From positions 3,489 through 67,488 of the forward strand of contig JBJEOH010000012.1 in the NCBI GenBank assembly GCA_051880615.1: a DNA stretch of 64,000 nt, read 5' to 3'. The DNA comes from UBA7067 sp051880615. GTDB taxonomy: Bacteria; Bacillota; Clostridia; Oscillospirales; Acutalibacteraceae. Position 1 is the first letter of the stretch. Every line of letters begins with the position of its first letter. The notes under the pieces were generated by a model, which saw only the letters and a list, made by a program, of their open reading frames with translations, was not told where the DNA came from and did not search any database. Positions 7,117-16,627 of this stretch are shown piece after piece. The position numbers and the translations under genes are program-made.

Positions 7117-8808
7117 ATGTCACAGACGGCAAGTATAGCGTCAGCACAGCTGATGGAGGAAATAAAGAATGCGCTTGACCGCGCAGTTGAAAAGGGCGAG
7201 CTTCCGCAGTATGAGGCACTGCCGAAATTTATTATAGAAACTCCGGCGGACAGAAGTCACGGCGACCTTGCAACAAACGCCGCTATGGCTTGTGCAAAGA
7301 CATTTCGTATGCCGCCGTTTAAAATTGCAAATGCGATAAAGGATAATATAGATCTCGGCAAGACCTATGCCGAAAGCTGTGAGGTTGCAGGACCGGGCTT
7401 TCTGAACTTTGTTCTTGCGCCGTGCTATTACGCCGCTGTACTCAACGAGATTGAGGAAAAGGGAGAGGGCTACGGCAAAAGCGACTACGGCAATGGAAAG
7501 AGAATTCTGCTTGAATTTGTTTCGGCAAACCCGACAGGTCCAATGCACATCGGTAACGCAAGAGGCGGCGCTCTGGGCGACTGCCTTGCCGCTGTTTTGC
7601 AGGCGGCAGGCTATGAGGTGTCGAGGGAGTTCTATGTAAACGACGCGGGCAACCAGATTGAGAAGTTCAAAAATTCGCTTGAGGTCAGATACTTACAGCT
7701 TTTTGATTCAAGCGTTGAAATGCCTGAGGACGCATACCTCGGCGAGGATATCACAAACCACGCAAAGGCTTTTGCCGAAATCAACGGCGATAAATATGTT
7801 GACGCTGACAGCGAGCAGAGAAAGCAGGCGCTTTGCGACTTTGCTCTGCCGATTAATATTCAGAAGCTCAAGGACGATTTGCTTAAATACCGCATTCAGT
7901 ATGACAACTGGTTTTTGGAAAGCTCACTGCACCAAAGCGGCGCAGTAGCTGAAATTATAGAAAAGCTCAAGGCAAGCGGACACACCTATGAGCAGGAGGG
8001 AGCTTTGTGGTTCAAGACCACCGATTTCGGCGAGGACAAGGACAGAGTGCTTGTTCGTGCAAACGGAATCCCGACATATCTTGTTCCCGATATTGCCTAC
8101 CACTACAACAAGCTTGTAACACGCGGCTATGACATTGCAATCGATGTTCTCGGCGCTGACCATCACGGCTATATTCCGCGAATGAAGGCGTCAATGGAGG
8201 CTCTGGGCGTTGACTCAAACAGGCTCGATATGATAATTATGCAGATGGTTCGCCTTGTAAAGAACGGCGAAACCTACAAGCTTTCAAAGCGCAGCGGCAA
8301 GGCGATTACGCTTGAAACCCTGCTTGACGAGGTGCCTGTTGACGCGGCGCGATTTATGTTCAATATGCGCGAGGCTAACACACAGATGGACTTTGACCTC
8401 GATTTGGCGGTTCAGCAGGACAGCCAGAACCCTGTTTATTATGTTCAGTACGCTCACGCAAGAATCTGTTCTATCATAAAGGCACTTAAAGAGGACGGCA
8501 TTGAGCCGAGAAAATGCACTCAGCAGGAGCTTGAGCTGCTCACAGCACCCGAGGAGAAGGAGCTTATTCATCACTTGGCTTCGTATACCAACGAGATAAT
8601 CTCGGCGGCTAAGGAGTATGACCCGACAAAGGTCACCCGCTTTGTGCTTCAGCTTGCATCACTGTTCCATAAGTTCTACAACGCTTGCAGAATAAAGGGC
8701 AGTGAGGACGGACTTTTGCAGGCAAGACTTGCGCTGTGCCTGAGCGTTAAGAGCGTTATTAAAAATGTGCTTGATATGCTCAAGATTACAGCTCCCGAAA
8801 CGATGTGA
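7117..8808 (+). CDS. argS: Arginyl-tRNA synthetase
   Basis: A 563-residue class I synthetase that charges tRNA-Arg. Visible are the N-terminal additional domain with HGDLATN (around residue 48), the HIGH-type signature in SANPTGPMHIGNARGG (around 139-154), ADHHGYIPRM, a KMSKS-type signature KLSKRSG (around 387-393), and the C-terminal DALR anticodon-binding domain (from about 440, ending in LGxxxP-like positions). Length is normal for the family. ATG 7117 is preceded by AAAGGAAG; the repeat ends just before it. No T-box is seen upstream. Confidence 0.95.
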   Translation: MSQTASIASAQLMEEIKNALDRAVEKGELPQYEALPKFIIETPADRSHGDLATNAAMACAKTFRMPPFKIANAIKDNIDLGKTYAESCEVAGPGFLNFVLAPCYYAAVLNEIEEKGEGYGKSDYGNGKRILLEFVSANPTGPMHIGNARGGALGDCLAAVLQAAGYEVSREFYVNDAGNQIEKFKNSLEVRYLQLFDSSVEMPEDAYLGEDITNHAKAFAEINGDKYVDADSEQRKQALCDFALPINIQKLKDDLLKYRIQYDNWFLESSLHQSGAVAEIIEKLKASGHTYEQEGALWFKTTDFGEDKDRVLVRANGIPTYLVPDIAYHYNKLVTRGYDIAIDVLGADHHGYIPRMKASMEALGVDSNRLDMIIMQMVRLVKNGETYKLSKRSGKAITLETLLDEVPVDAARFMFNMREANTQMDFDLDLAVQQDSQNPVYYVQYAHARICSIIKALKEDGIEPRKCTQQELELLTAPEEKELIHHLASYTNEIISAAKEYDPTKVTRFVLQLASLFHKFYNACRIKGSEDGLLQARLALCLSVKSVIKNVLDMLKITAPETM

Positions 8809-8917
8809 GTGGCGGCTTCGCCGCAGAGTGGAGAGTGGAGAGTGGAGAGTTGGTCATCGAAGCTACGCTGCTCTTTAATTAAAAGTTTGGTCGAGCAGAA
8901 TAAAACGAGAATAAAAA
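8809..8917. repeat. Composite interspersed repeat, partial copy 3
   Basis: GGCGGCTTCGCCGCAGAGTG and three GGAGAGT units, then GCTCTTTAATTAAAAG and GGTCGAGCAGAATAAAACGA near 8889-8908. The last piece recurs at about 21824-21847. Confidence 0.8.
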
Positions 8918-8932
8918 CCGGGCAAAAAAATC

Positions 8933-8965
8933 GGGCGAACCGCTGTGGTTCGCCCTGAATTTTTG
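8933..8965. terminator. Bidirectional terminator between argS and the CotH gene
   Basis: GGGCGAACC (8933-8941) pairs perfectly with GGTTCGCCC (8947-8955). TTTTT follows on the plus strand, and the seven A before it give a T-run on the minus strand, so it can stop both convergent genes. Confidence 0.85.
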
Positions 8966-8999
8966 CTGTGTATCAGCTTGAATTTGATTTATTCTGCCC

Positions 9000-11432
9000 T
9001 TATACTTCCTGCGATAGTGCAAGCTTCTGAATCATAATTGCGTCGTATATTGTTATTTCACCGTCATTGTTCATATCTGCGTTTAATTTGCTTTGTTCAT
9101 CAAGAGTCGTAAGCCTGAGTCCCGCTTTCTGAACGGTGATTGCGTCAATCAGCGTAACCTTTCTGTCGCCTGTTACATCGCCCTTAATGAAATAGTCTGT
9201 CCATTTGCCGTAGTAAACCTCGCTGCCCGTAGAGGCTGAATTCTCATAATCGGGAATCCAGACCTGATTTGTCTTAATCGGTGCAATAAGATTCTCTGTC
9301 TGAGCGCCGTTGTTGCCGTTGTTAAAGATGACATTCAGTATGCTTTTGTCAAGTCTGTATTTCCAGTAGCCGTTGCCGCAGTCTGTCATCGTAACACCGG
9401 GCCAAGGCGGTGTTTCCACATCGTCGCTGTCCCACCAGTAGATATAAACCTCGTTCCACTGCGTCTTTGTGTTGTCAAAGTAAACATAAATATCGCTCAG
9501 TGCGTATTTCATTGCTGCCTGTGCGTCAGTCAATGCGGTGGCAACCTCTACAACATTAGTTGCGGCGCTTATTGCTTCAATGCCTTTGTTATATTCCGCA
9601 AGGAAGCTGCTCCATGATTCGGAATCGTAATCAGCCTCATTAACCGAGTTTTTGTATCTTGTGAGTTCGGCAAGAGCAAGGCTCTGAGCTGTTTGCAGCT
9701 CGATAAAAAAGCTGTCCATAAAGTTTTTGCGAGCCGAAATCCATTTAAGATAATACGAAAGCTGGCTTTTGTGCGTCGTTCCTGCGGAGTATACAAGAAT
9801 GGTAGAGCGGATATCCCAGCGTGTATAATTCATCTCTGCGCTGTCGGAAACAAGGCTTGAATACTGCTCAAAGCTCTTCAGCCTGCCTGTTCCTTCTGTG
9901 TAGCCGTTTAATATGTCAAATGCAGGAACAAATCTTTCGTTCCACAGTCTCTTTGCCTCTTCCATGAAATCCTCGTGCTGTGCAAATTGACCTATAATTG
10001 TGTAATAGTCGGTTTCGTAGCGCTTTGAAATGCCTGCGAAAATATCAGTAGTTGAGAGCATTGACACGCTGTCCTTGATTGCACTGAGGTTGCCGAATGC
10101 AACATCATAGTCCCACACCGGTGCGGCGTGAAGCTTGCCGTCGCCTGTGAGGTCGGAGTCCTTGTAGAAGAAGCAGCTTGAAATGCCTGTGTCGATGTTC
10201 ACCGAAAGCTCCTCGAGCAGATACATAAGTGCGGCGGATTCAAGGTCAAGATAATCAGTGTAGTGCTTGCCCTTTGAGTTGTAGCCTGTTTCTGAATACA
10301 GTGCGTCCTCCATATCCTGCACAAAGTCGGCTATGTAATTTACCTGCTCAATAGAGTTGACTGTTTTGAGGTCAACCGCCTGTTCTCTTGTAGTAATAAA
10401 ATAGCACGGCTCCTCTGGATTTACAACATATTCAAGCAGATAGCCGCCTGTTATATCATCGGGGTTAAGCGGCAGAGCATAGCCCTGTCTGTTGCCTGAC
10501 TTTGTGAGTGAGTATGACTCAATGTCGTCATTCTGTCCTGCGGCTAAAAGAGCGTCCTCGGTGTTGCCCTGCAAATCTGTGATGCTGACGAGGTTGTTTT
10601 TGCCGAGGTCAACCTTTTCGCTGAGCTGATATGTGCCGAGGTATTCGCCGTTTGCGTAAAGGTCAAGGAAGCGCGACTCAGGCGAGAAATCAAGTCCTAC
10701 CTCGTCTGCAAGGTCATATGCAACACGGTTGCGCATCATTGAGTGCTCCTGTGCGTTTGCAAGCAGACACCACTTTTTGCTCGACTTCATACCGAGCAGG
10801 CTTGCCTTTTTCGGCAGCTTGATGTTGTACGGCTTTTTGTCGAGTCGCCAGGTTGTGTTGCCTCTGCCCTTGATTGAGTTGAGCGCGCCGTCATAGGAAA
10901 CCGCACCCTCGCTGTCAACAAGAAGCATCTGACCCGATTCTGCCCTTTCGTGGTATGGGTCGGCGTTGATAGCGTCCATACTGCCGCTTTCGGTTGTGAT
11001 GAACATTGAGGCTATGCTCGATGATTGCATAATGTAGGCGGTGTAGTCCTCGCCGTCGGCGGTAACGGTAAAATTCTTGTTTTTAGGCAAATCAGTGAGA
11101 ATGTCGCCGCTTGCGACAGCCTTGCCGTTGATTTCAACGCTGTCAAAGTTGTGATACAGTGCGGCGGAATTAATGTCAGCCGAGGTCGGCATCAAGAAAT
11201 AATATACTCCGTCCGTGTGAAGATACCATTTGACAGCGTCAATTTCGGTTACTCCCTCGGTTGAACAGCCGTCAAGCCACAGTGCCTTGTCGCTGCTTGA
11301 GGTGACATAAGCCGGAACACCCGATTGGGTGTTGCCGCCGTCAAGAGCAAGTGCGCCCGAAAACGGCATAACAGCCATCAGTACGCACAAAAGCAGTGAT
11401 ATAATTTTTTTAGCTGAAAATAGCTTTTTCAT
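9000..11432 (-). CDS. Secreted CotH-domain protein with starch-binding-like module and dockerin
   Basis: An 810-residue secreted protein. Residues 1-30 form a signal peptide (MKKLFSAKKIISLLLCVLMA...ALA). A CotH kinase-like domain spans about 150-560, with GRGNTTW, KKPYNIKLPKK, LANAQEHSMMRN and PVWDYDVAFG. Around 645-720 is a small beta module rich in aromatic residues (VYFDNTKTQWNEVYIYWW, WPGVTM), like CBM26-type starch-binding modules. The C-terminus is a type I dockerin (GDVTGDRKVTLIDAITVQKA and DMNNDGEITIYDAIMIQKL), so it should dock to a cohesin scaffold. CotH proteins are thought to phosphorylate or attach to protein partners; the substrate here is unknown. SD AGGAGG precedes ATG; monocistronic. 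Confidence 0.88.
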   Translation of the reverse strand: MKKLFSAKKIISLLLCVLMAVMPFSGALALDGGNTQSGVPAYVTSSSDKALWLDGCSTEGVTEIDAVKWYLHTDGVYYFLMPTSADINSAALYHNFDSVEINGKAVASGDILTDLPKNKNFTVTADGEDYTAYIMQSSSIASMFITTESGSMDAINADPYHERAESGQMLLVDSEGAVSYDGALNSIKGRGNTTWRLDKKPYNIKLPKKASLLGMKSSKKWCLLANAQEHSMMRNRVAYDLADEVGLDFSPESRFLDLYANGEYLGTYQLSEKVDLGKNNLVSITDLQGNTEDALLAAGQNDDIESYSLTKSGNRQGYALPLNPDDITGGYLLEYVVNPEEPCYFITTREQAVDLKTVNSIEQVNYIADFVQDMEDALYSETGYNSKGKHYTDYLDLESAALMYLLEELSVNIDTGISSCFFYKDSDLTGDGKLHAAPVWDYDVAFGNLSAIKDSVSMLSTTDIFAGISKRYETDYYTIIGQFAQHEDFMEEAKRLWNERFVPAFDILNGYTEGTGRLKSFEQYSSLVSDSAEMNYTRWDIRSTILVYSAGTTHKSQLSYYLKWISARKNFMDSFFIELQTAQSLALAELTRYKNSVNEADYDSESWSSFLAEYNKGIEAISAATNVVEVATALTDAQAAMKYALSDIYVYFDNTKTQWNEVYIYWWDSDDVETPPWPGVTMTDCGNGYWKYRLDKSILNVIFNNGNNGAQTENLIAPIKTNQVWIPDYENSASTGSEVYYGKWTDYFIKGDVTGDRKVTLIDAITVQKAGLRLTTLDEQSKLNADMNNDGEITIYDAIMIQKLALSQEV

Positions 11433-11535
11433 TGCAGTTCCTCCTGTTGAATAATATTCTGTAATAAAATTATACCACTGCTTTATTGTTTTTTGTATTG
11501 TCAGAATTTTAGAAAAAATGGAGGGAAATTTGTGT

Positions 11536-11562
11536 AACTCTACTCTTCACTCTCCACTCTCA
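11536..11562. repeat. Composite repeat, short arm only
   Basis: CTCTACTCTTCACTCTCCAC and a further CTCTC unit between the CotH promoter region and the end of birA. Only one arm is present, and it touches the birA stop codon. Confidence 0.7.
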
Positions 11563-12531
11563 ATATATTCCCTGCACCGCAACCTCGCCTGTGCTGATAT
11601 ATTCCGTCTTGCCGCTGTCGGTTTGAATAATCAATCCGCCGTCTGCGGCAATGTCGACGGCAGTTCCGCAAATCTCCTCATTACTGCGGTGTGCGCTGAC
11701 GCGCCTGCCGATAGTTGCACAAAGCGAAACATACTCGTCTTTGATAGCCTCAAAGCCGCCCATAATAAACTCGTTATACGCCTGCTCAAAATTTTCGGCA
11801 AGCTTCGCAACAAGCTCCGCACGGCTGAATGCTATGCCCTTTTCAAGGTATAGAGAGGTCGCCTTATGCTTGATTTCATCGGGGAAGGAACGGTTGTTGG
11901 CATTTATGCCCATACCGACAACAGCAAACGAAACAGTGTTGTCCTCAATAGTCATCTCGGTGAGAATTCCGCACAGCTTTTTACTGCCGATGATTATGTC
12001 GTTCGGCCACTTGATTTTTGCGTTGCACTCGGCAATGCTGTTGATAGTGTTACAAAGCGCAAGCCCTGCAACAAGCGTTATGCACGGCACCTGTGAGGGT
12101 GCAAGCTCAGGGCGGAGCAGAATGCTTTCGTAAATGCTTGTACCCTTTGGCGATTGCCAAACTCTGCCAAGCCTGCCCTTGCCGAGTGTCTGCTCGTCAG
12201 ACACAACGGTGAGTCCCTGTTTCTCGCCCTGCTTTGCGCGGCGCTTTATTTCTTCGTTTGTCGAGTCAACGCTGTCGAGCACCACAGTCGGTCTGCCGAT
12301 ATACAGTGTTTTCAGCTTTTCATTTATTTCCTGCTGTGACATCTTATCAGGCTCCCAGATAAGGCTGTAGCCTCGGTTTGTCGCGCTGTCAATTTCATAG
12401 CCCTGCGCGCGAAGAGTTTTTATCCATTTGTTAATGCCGTTTCGGGATATGCCCAGCTTGTCGGACATTTCCTGCCCCGAAACATATCCGCCCTGCCTTA
12501 ATAATTCCAAAATCAAATCAACCGTACTCAC
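11560..12531 (-). CDS. birA: Biotin-protein ligase / biotin operon repressor
   Basis: A 323-residue two-domain BirA. Residues 1-60 are a winged-helix DNA-binding domain (LRQGGYVSGQEMSDKLGISRNGINKWIKTL), so it can act as a repressor as well as an enzyme. The ligase domain has DSTNEEIKRRA, the biotinyl-AMP loop KGRLGRVWQSPKG (the usual GRGRxGRxW is slightly changed), KWPNDI and LCGILTE. It attaches biotin to carboxylase carrier proteins. No biotin gene is adjacent. Start at 12531, the first ATG of the conserved N-terminus. The gene lies between two repeat copies and is monocistronic. Confidence 0.92.
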   Translation of the reverse strand: MSTVDLILELLRQGGYVSGQEMSDKLGISRNGINKWIKTLRAQGYEIDSATNRGYSLIWEPDKMSQQEINEKLKTLYIGRPTVVLDSVDSTNEEIKRRAKQGEKQGLTVVSDEQTLGKGRLGRVWQSPKGTSIYESILLRPELAPSQVPCITLVAGLALCNTINSIAECNAKIKWPNDIIIGSKKLCGILTEMTIEDNTVSFAVVGMGINANNRSFPDEIKHKATSLYLEKGIAFSRAELVAKLAENFEQAYNEFIMGGFEAIKDEYVSLCATIGRRVSAHRSNEEICGTAVDIAADGGLIIQTDSGKTEYISTGEVAVQGIY

Positions 12532-12610
12532 AATTCATCAGTCCCTGCGATTAAATAGTAATGCTGTTATTAATGCCGTTATTTTACATTCAATGTCATC
12601 AACTTAAGCA

Positions 12611-12760
12611 CGAAACCTGAAACGAGGTTGTAGGGAACAGGCTTGCCTGTTCCGGTTCGAGCCGCAGAGTGTTATACTCTATTCTGATTTTGTAGAGCAT
12701 TGCAGTAAATACGCCTATCTCGGAACGGTCAAGACCGTTCCCTACGAACATTTTCGGAAT
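12611..12760. repeat. Composite interspersed repeat, copy 4 (core only)
   Basis: GTTGTAGGGAACAGGCTTGC...TTCC near 12627-12653 and CGGAACGGTCAAGACCGTTCC near 12721-12741, without the GAGTGAAGAG arms. Sits upstream of both birA and the transketolase genes. Confidence 0.8.
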
Positions 12761-12973
12761 ACGGATCCTTAAGTTGATGATATTGCCTTTACATTCCGAT
12801 TATAGCATAGCGCCGGCGTGAAAACAAGCTTTTGCAAATTGTGAGCAAATGTTAAGATGTCAGGTGCAAAAGTAAACAAAAAGCTGTTTATTTTGCTTTT
12901 AACGAAAAATATAATATTGCATTTATGCTATTATTGTAAAACACGAATAAGGCAATTTGCCTTGAATTTCGGA

Positions 12974-13014
12974 TACTATAAGATAAATAACGCTTTTTGC
13001 GTTTTTTCATAGTA
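12974..13014 (+). promoter_or_regulatory. Leader hairpin with T-run before transketolase
   Basis: ACGC (12990-12993) and GCGT (12999-13002) flank a short loop and run into TTTTTT, enclosed by TACTAT (12974-12979) and ATAGTA (13009-13014). This could be a weak terminator or two-state leader just upstream of the SD. The preceding stretch 12761-12973 has a TATAAT at 12910-12915 but no good -35 at the right distance. Confidence 0.35.
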
Positions 13015-13036
13015 GATAAGAAAGGAAAGATTTGGT

Positions 13037-13882
13037 ATGAACAGTGCAGAACTTCTTGAGCTTAAAATGCTCGCCTGCAAATCAAGGATGGGCGCGATTA
13101 TCGGCACCTATAACGCAAAATCCGGTCATCCGGGCGGCTCTTTGTCCGCAGCAGATATTTTTACCTATCTTTATTTTAAAGAGATGAATGTAGACCCCGA
13201 AAATCCGAAGAACCCCGACAGGGACCGCTTTGTGCTTTCAAAGGGTCACGGCTGCCCCAGCCTTTATGCAACACTCGCATTGAAGGGCTACTTCCCGTTT
13301 AATGAGCTTGAAAAGCTCCGTCATGTCGGCGCAATGCTTCAGGGTCACCCGGATATGAAGGGTACACCGGGCGTTGATATGAGCAGCGGCTCTCTCGGAC
13401 AGGGCGTTTCGGCAGCCTGCGGAATGGCTGTTGCTGCAAAGGTTGACGGCAGGGACTACCGTGTTTACACCGTTTTAGGCGACGGTGAGTGCGAAGAGGG
13501 TCAGGTATGGGAGGCTGCAATGTTTGCTTCTCACTATAAGCTTGACAATCTGTGCGTTATCGTTGACAACAACGGACTCCAGATTGACGGCAAGGTTGAG
13601 GATGTTGCAGGTCTTTGCAACCTTAAGGAAAAGTTCGAGGCTTTCGGCTTCGGTGCAATAGAGATTGACGGTCACGACTTTGAACAAATCGAAAAGGCTT
13701 TTGCTGCTGCGCGTGAGTGCAAGGACAAGCCGTTTGCGGTTATCGCTAAGACGGTAAAGGGCAAGGGCGTTTCGTTTATGGAAAATCAGGTTGGCTGGCA
13801 CGGCGTTGCTCCTAACGACGAGCAGTACAAGCAGGCTATGGCTGAGCTTGAGCAGCAGCTTAAAGAGATTGAGGAGGCGTAA
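13037..13882 (+). CDS. Transketolase, N-terminal subunit
   Basis: A 281-residue protein corresponding to the thiamine diphosphate-binding N-terminal half of transketolase. Motifs are KSGHPGGSLSAADI, LSKGHGCPSLYA and the ThDP/Mg-binding GDGECEEGQVWEAAMFA...DNNGLQIDG. With the next gene it forms a two-subunit enzyme that moves two-carbon units in the non-oxidative pentose phosphate pathway; the split form is common in Clostridia and archaea. SD AAAGGAAAG precedes ATG 13037. The partner gene starts three bases after the stop. Confidence 0.92.
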   Translation: MNSAELLELKMLACKSRMGAIIGTYNAKSGHPGGSLSAADIFTYLYFKEMNVDPENPKNPDRDRFVLSKGHGCPSLYATLALKGYFPFNELEKLRHVGAMLQGHPDMKGTPGVDMSSGSLGQGVSAACGMAVAAKVDGRDYRVYTVLGDGECEEGQVWEAAMFASHYKLDNLCVIVDNNGLQIDGKVEDVAGLCNLKEKFEAFGFGAIEIDGHDFEQIEKAFAAARECKDKPFAVIAKTVKGKGVSFMENQVGWHGVAPNDEQYKQAMAELEQQLKEIEEA

Positions 13883-13885
13883 GCA

Positions 13886-14833
13886 ATGGCAGAAGTGATT
13901 AAGAAGGCAACGAGAGAGAGCTTTGGTATGGCTCTGTGCGAGCTTGCAAAGACAAATAAAGACATTGTTGTTCTTGACGCCGACCTTTCAGGCTCAACAA
14001 AAACAGCTATGTTCCAGAAGGTATTCCCCGAAAGATTTTTCAACTGCGGTATCGCAGAGGGAAATATGATAAGCACTGCGGCAGGACTTGCCGCCTGCGG
14101 CAAAATTCCGTTCGCCGCTTCCTTTGCAATGTTCGCAACGGGCAGAGCATACGAGCAGATAAGAAACTCGGTTGCTTATCCGCACCTTAATGTAAAAATC
14201 GCAGGCTCTCACGCAGGCATTTCAGTCGGTGAGGACGGTGCAACACACCAGTGCTGTGAGGACATCGCGCTGATGAAAACACTGCCGGGTATGACCATCA
14301 TCAACCCTGCCGACCACTGGGAGATGATGGCGGCTGTCAAGGCGGCTGTTGAGTATGACGGTCCTGTATATCTTCGTCTGGGCAGACTTGCTGTTGACAG
14401 CTTCAATGACCCCGATAATTATGATTTCACTCTCGGCAAGGGTATCACACTGCACGAGGGCAACGATATAACGGTTATCGCATCGGGCATTGTTGTCAAG
14501 GATGCGTTGGAGGCTGTTAGGGAGCTTGAGGCTCAGGGCATCAACGCAAGACTTATCAATATACACACAATCAAGCCGATTGACGAGGAAATCATCATTA
14601 AGGCGGCTAAGGAAACAGGCAGAATCGTAACAGTTGAGGAGCATAATGTTGTCGGCGGTCTTGGTGACAGCGTGTGCGATGTTACGGCGAGAAGATGCCC
14701 TGTTCCCGTTACTAAAATCGGTATTCAGGACAGATTCGGCATTTCAGGCCCTGCACCTGAGCTTTTAAAGCTGTTCGGTCTTTCAAAGGAAAACATCGCA
14801 AAGGTAGTTTCCGACATTGTGAAGAACGGCTGA
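13886..14833 (+). CDS. Transketolase, C-terminal subunit
   Basis: A 315-residue partner of the upstream gene. It has the pyrimidine-binding domain (VLDADLSGSTKTAMF, FNCGIAEGNMISTAAGLA, AGSHAGISVGEDGATHQ), where the Glu of GIAEGNM is the catalytic activator of ThDP, and the C-terminal transketolase domain (DITVIASGIVVKDALEA, TVEEHNVVGGLG). Translational coupling is likely because only three bases separate the genes. A clean terminator follows at 14869. Confidence 0.92.
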   Translation: MAEVIKKATRESFGMALCELAKTNKDIVVLDADLSGSTKTAMFQKVFPERFFNCGIAEGNMISTAAGLAACGKIPFAASFAMFATGRAYEQIRNSVAYPHLNVKIAGSHAGISVGEDGATHQCCEDIALMKTLPGMTIINPADHWEMMAAVKAAVEYDGPVYLRLGRLAVDSFNDPDNYDFTLGKGITLHEGNDITVIASGIVVKDALEAVRELEAQGINARLINIHTIKPIDEEIIIKAAKETGRIVTVEEHNVVGGLGDSVCDVTARRCPVPVTKIGIQDRFGISGPAPELLKLFGLSKENIAKVVSDIVKNG

Positions 14834-14868
14834 TATAAGGTTTGATAAAATATTATCAGTTTAGTAAT

Positions 14869-14902
14869 GCCTCCCGTACCCTTTGGCGCAGGAGGCGTTT
14901 TT
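14869..14902 (+). terminator. Terminator of the transketolase operon
   Basis: GCCTCC (14869-14874) pairs with GGAGGC (14891-14896), followed by GTTTTTG. The T-run is only a few bases ahead of the SD of the next gene. Confidence 0.8.
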
Positions 14903-14918
14903 GTTTGGAGGTAGCAAT

Positions 14919-16595
14919 ATGAAAAAGAGAACAAGAGTAATTTCAATCCTGCTTGCGCTGATTATGGTTATCGGCATATGCCCGGTAACGGCTGTGACAG
15001 CCTCAGCCGCCGACGAAACCGTTTACACCTGCGGCATTTATGAATACACCCTGACGGACAAGGGTGCGGCTATTGTAGGCTGCAACGGCACAGACAGGAG
15101 CCTGACAATACCGTCCACGCTTGACGGCAACAAGGTTGTCGAAATCGGCGAGTGTGTATTTTTAGGCGCTGCGCTTGACAGCCTGACAATTCCCGAGGGT
15201 GTCACGACTATCCGTCAGTTTGCCTTGGCTGACAGCGAAATTACCGACATCAGCTTTCCGAAAAGCCTGAATACTGTTGAGAAAGGCGCCTTTGATGATG
15301 CTGCTTTCTTTGTTGAAGCAAAAAAGAAAAGCGATTTCTACATCATCGGCGACGGCTTGCTGTACTGGTACAACAAAAACAGAATGAACATCGTTGTTCC
15401 CGACACTGTAAAGACGATACCCGAATGGCTTTTCAATCGCTGCTTTGCTGATACTGTTGTTCTGTCCGAGAACATAACCGAAATACCCACAGGGGCATTC
15501 CAGAACTCTGAGTGCATATCAATCACGCTCGGTTCAAGGGTAAGGTATATACACAGCTATGCGTTTACCAACTGCGCTAATCTTGAGAGCATAACCATAC
15601 CCGACAGTGTGCAGTGGGTATCCTTAAGAGCATTCAAGGACTGTACCTCCCTTAAAAATGTTGACCTCGGCAAAATAGATAACATTGCAACATCGCTTTT
15701 TGAAAACTGCACAAGCCTTGAAAGCCTTACATTGCCCGACGGCATAATCGAAATCCGTGACGCTGCCTTTAAGGGCTGTACGGCTCTTGATAATCTTGTT
15801 ATACCCGATGGCTGCACCCTGATAGCCTGGAGTGCTTTTCAGGACTGCACATCACTTAAAAACCTGACTGTTCCCAAAAGCGTCAAGAGCATAGAGGGAT
15901 ATGCATTTGATAATACCCCGTTTCTTGCAAGTCACAGTGAGAAGTTTGTCATACTCGGTGACGAAGTGCTTGTGAAGTATAACGGCACGGACAAAAAAGT
16001 GAATATTCCGGACGGCGTAAAGAAAATCGCTCCGATTGTTTTCTACAGAAACGAAATTATCGAGCATGTTACAATACCCGATACCGTAACGGAAATAGGC
16101 ACCTGTGCCTTTGATTCTACCGCTATAAGTGAGCTGAAGCTTCCGAGAAACCTTGAAATAATAGGCTCGTCGGCGTTCAGGTTCTGCAGCAACATCACCG
16201 AGGTGTCTATACCCGGCTCGGTCAAGGTAATTAATGACAGTGCATTTTGCCTGTGCCAGAACTTAAAGACGATCGTGGTGCCAAGGAGTGTTGAAGAAAT
16301 CAAAATCGATGCATTTGCCTGGCGCAATGACGAAGCTGTGTTTTACGGCTTTGACGGCTCGTATATTCAGCAGTATGCGGCGGAAAAAAATCTTACATTC
16401 TCGGTACTGCCTGACGAGGGCGACATAAACGCCGACGGTAAGGTGAGCCTTATCGACGCCGTAACCGCACAAAAGGCGGCGCTTAAGCTTATTACATTTG
16501 ATATAATCAGCCAGGCTGTCGCAGATATTAACTGTGACAGCAGGATAACCGTCTTTGACGCTATCTCAATCCAGAAGCTGTCACTCCACTCTTAA
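14919..16595 (+). CDS. Secreted BspA-type leucine-rich-repeat protein with dockerin, copy A
   Basis: A 558-residue secreted protein: signal peptide (MKKRTRVISILLALIMVIGI...ASA, ~residues 1-30), then many ~23-residue BspA-type LRRs of the form 'LESITIPDSVQWVSLRAFKDC' and 'VTEIGTCAFDSTAISELKLP'. It ends in a type I dockerin with two calcium-binding repeats, DINADGKVSLIDAVTAQKA and DINCDSRITVFDAISIQKL. LRRs of this kind usually bind proteins or surfaces; the dockerin should anchor it to a cohesin scaffold. ATG 14919 with GGAGGT at 14907-14912; an in-frame extension from 14883 would start inside the terminator. Confidence 0.9.
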   Translation: MKKRTRVISILLALIMVIGICPVTAVTASAADETVYTCGIYEYTLTDKGAAIVGCNGTDRSLTIPSTLDGNKVVEIGECVFLGAALDSLTIPEGVTTIRQFALADSEITDISFPKSLNTVEKGAFDDAAFFVEAKKKSDFYIIGDGLLYWYNKNRMNIVVPDTVKTIPEWLFNRCFADTVVLSENITEIPTGAFQNSECISITLGSRVRYIHSYAFTNCANLESITIPDSVQWVSLRAFKDCTSLKNVDLGKIDNIATSLFENCTSLESLTLPDGIIEIRDAAFKGCTALDNLVIPDGCTLIAWSAFQDCTSLKNLTVPKSVKSIEGYAFDNTPFLASHSEKFVILGDEVLVKYNGTDKKVNIPDGVKKIAPIVFYRNEIIEHVTIPDTVTEIGTCAFDSTAISELKLPRNLEIIGSSAFRFCSNITEVSIPGSVKVINDSAFCLCQNLKTIVVPRSVEEIKIDAFAWRNDEAVFYGFDGSYIQQYAAEKNLTFSVLPDEGDINADGKVSLIDAVTAQKAALKLITFDIISQAVADINCDSRITVFDAISIQKLSLHS

Positions 16596-16627
16596 AAACC
16601 GCAATACTAATATTCGGGGGTAACAAT

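Noticed and set aside
12893..12915. TTGCTT and TATAAT as the transketolase promoter
   Set aside because: The spacer is only 11 bases.
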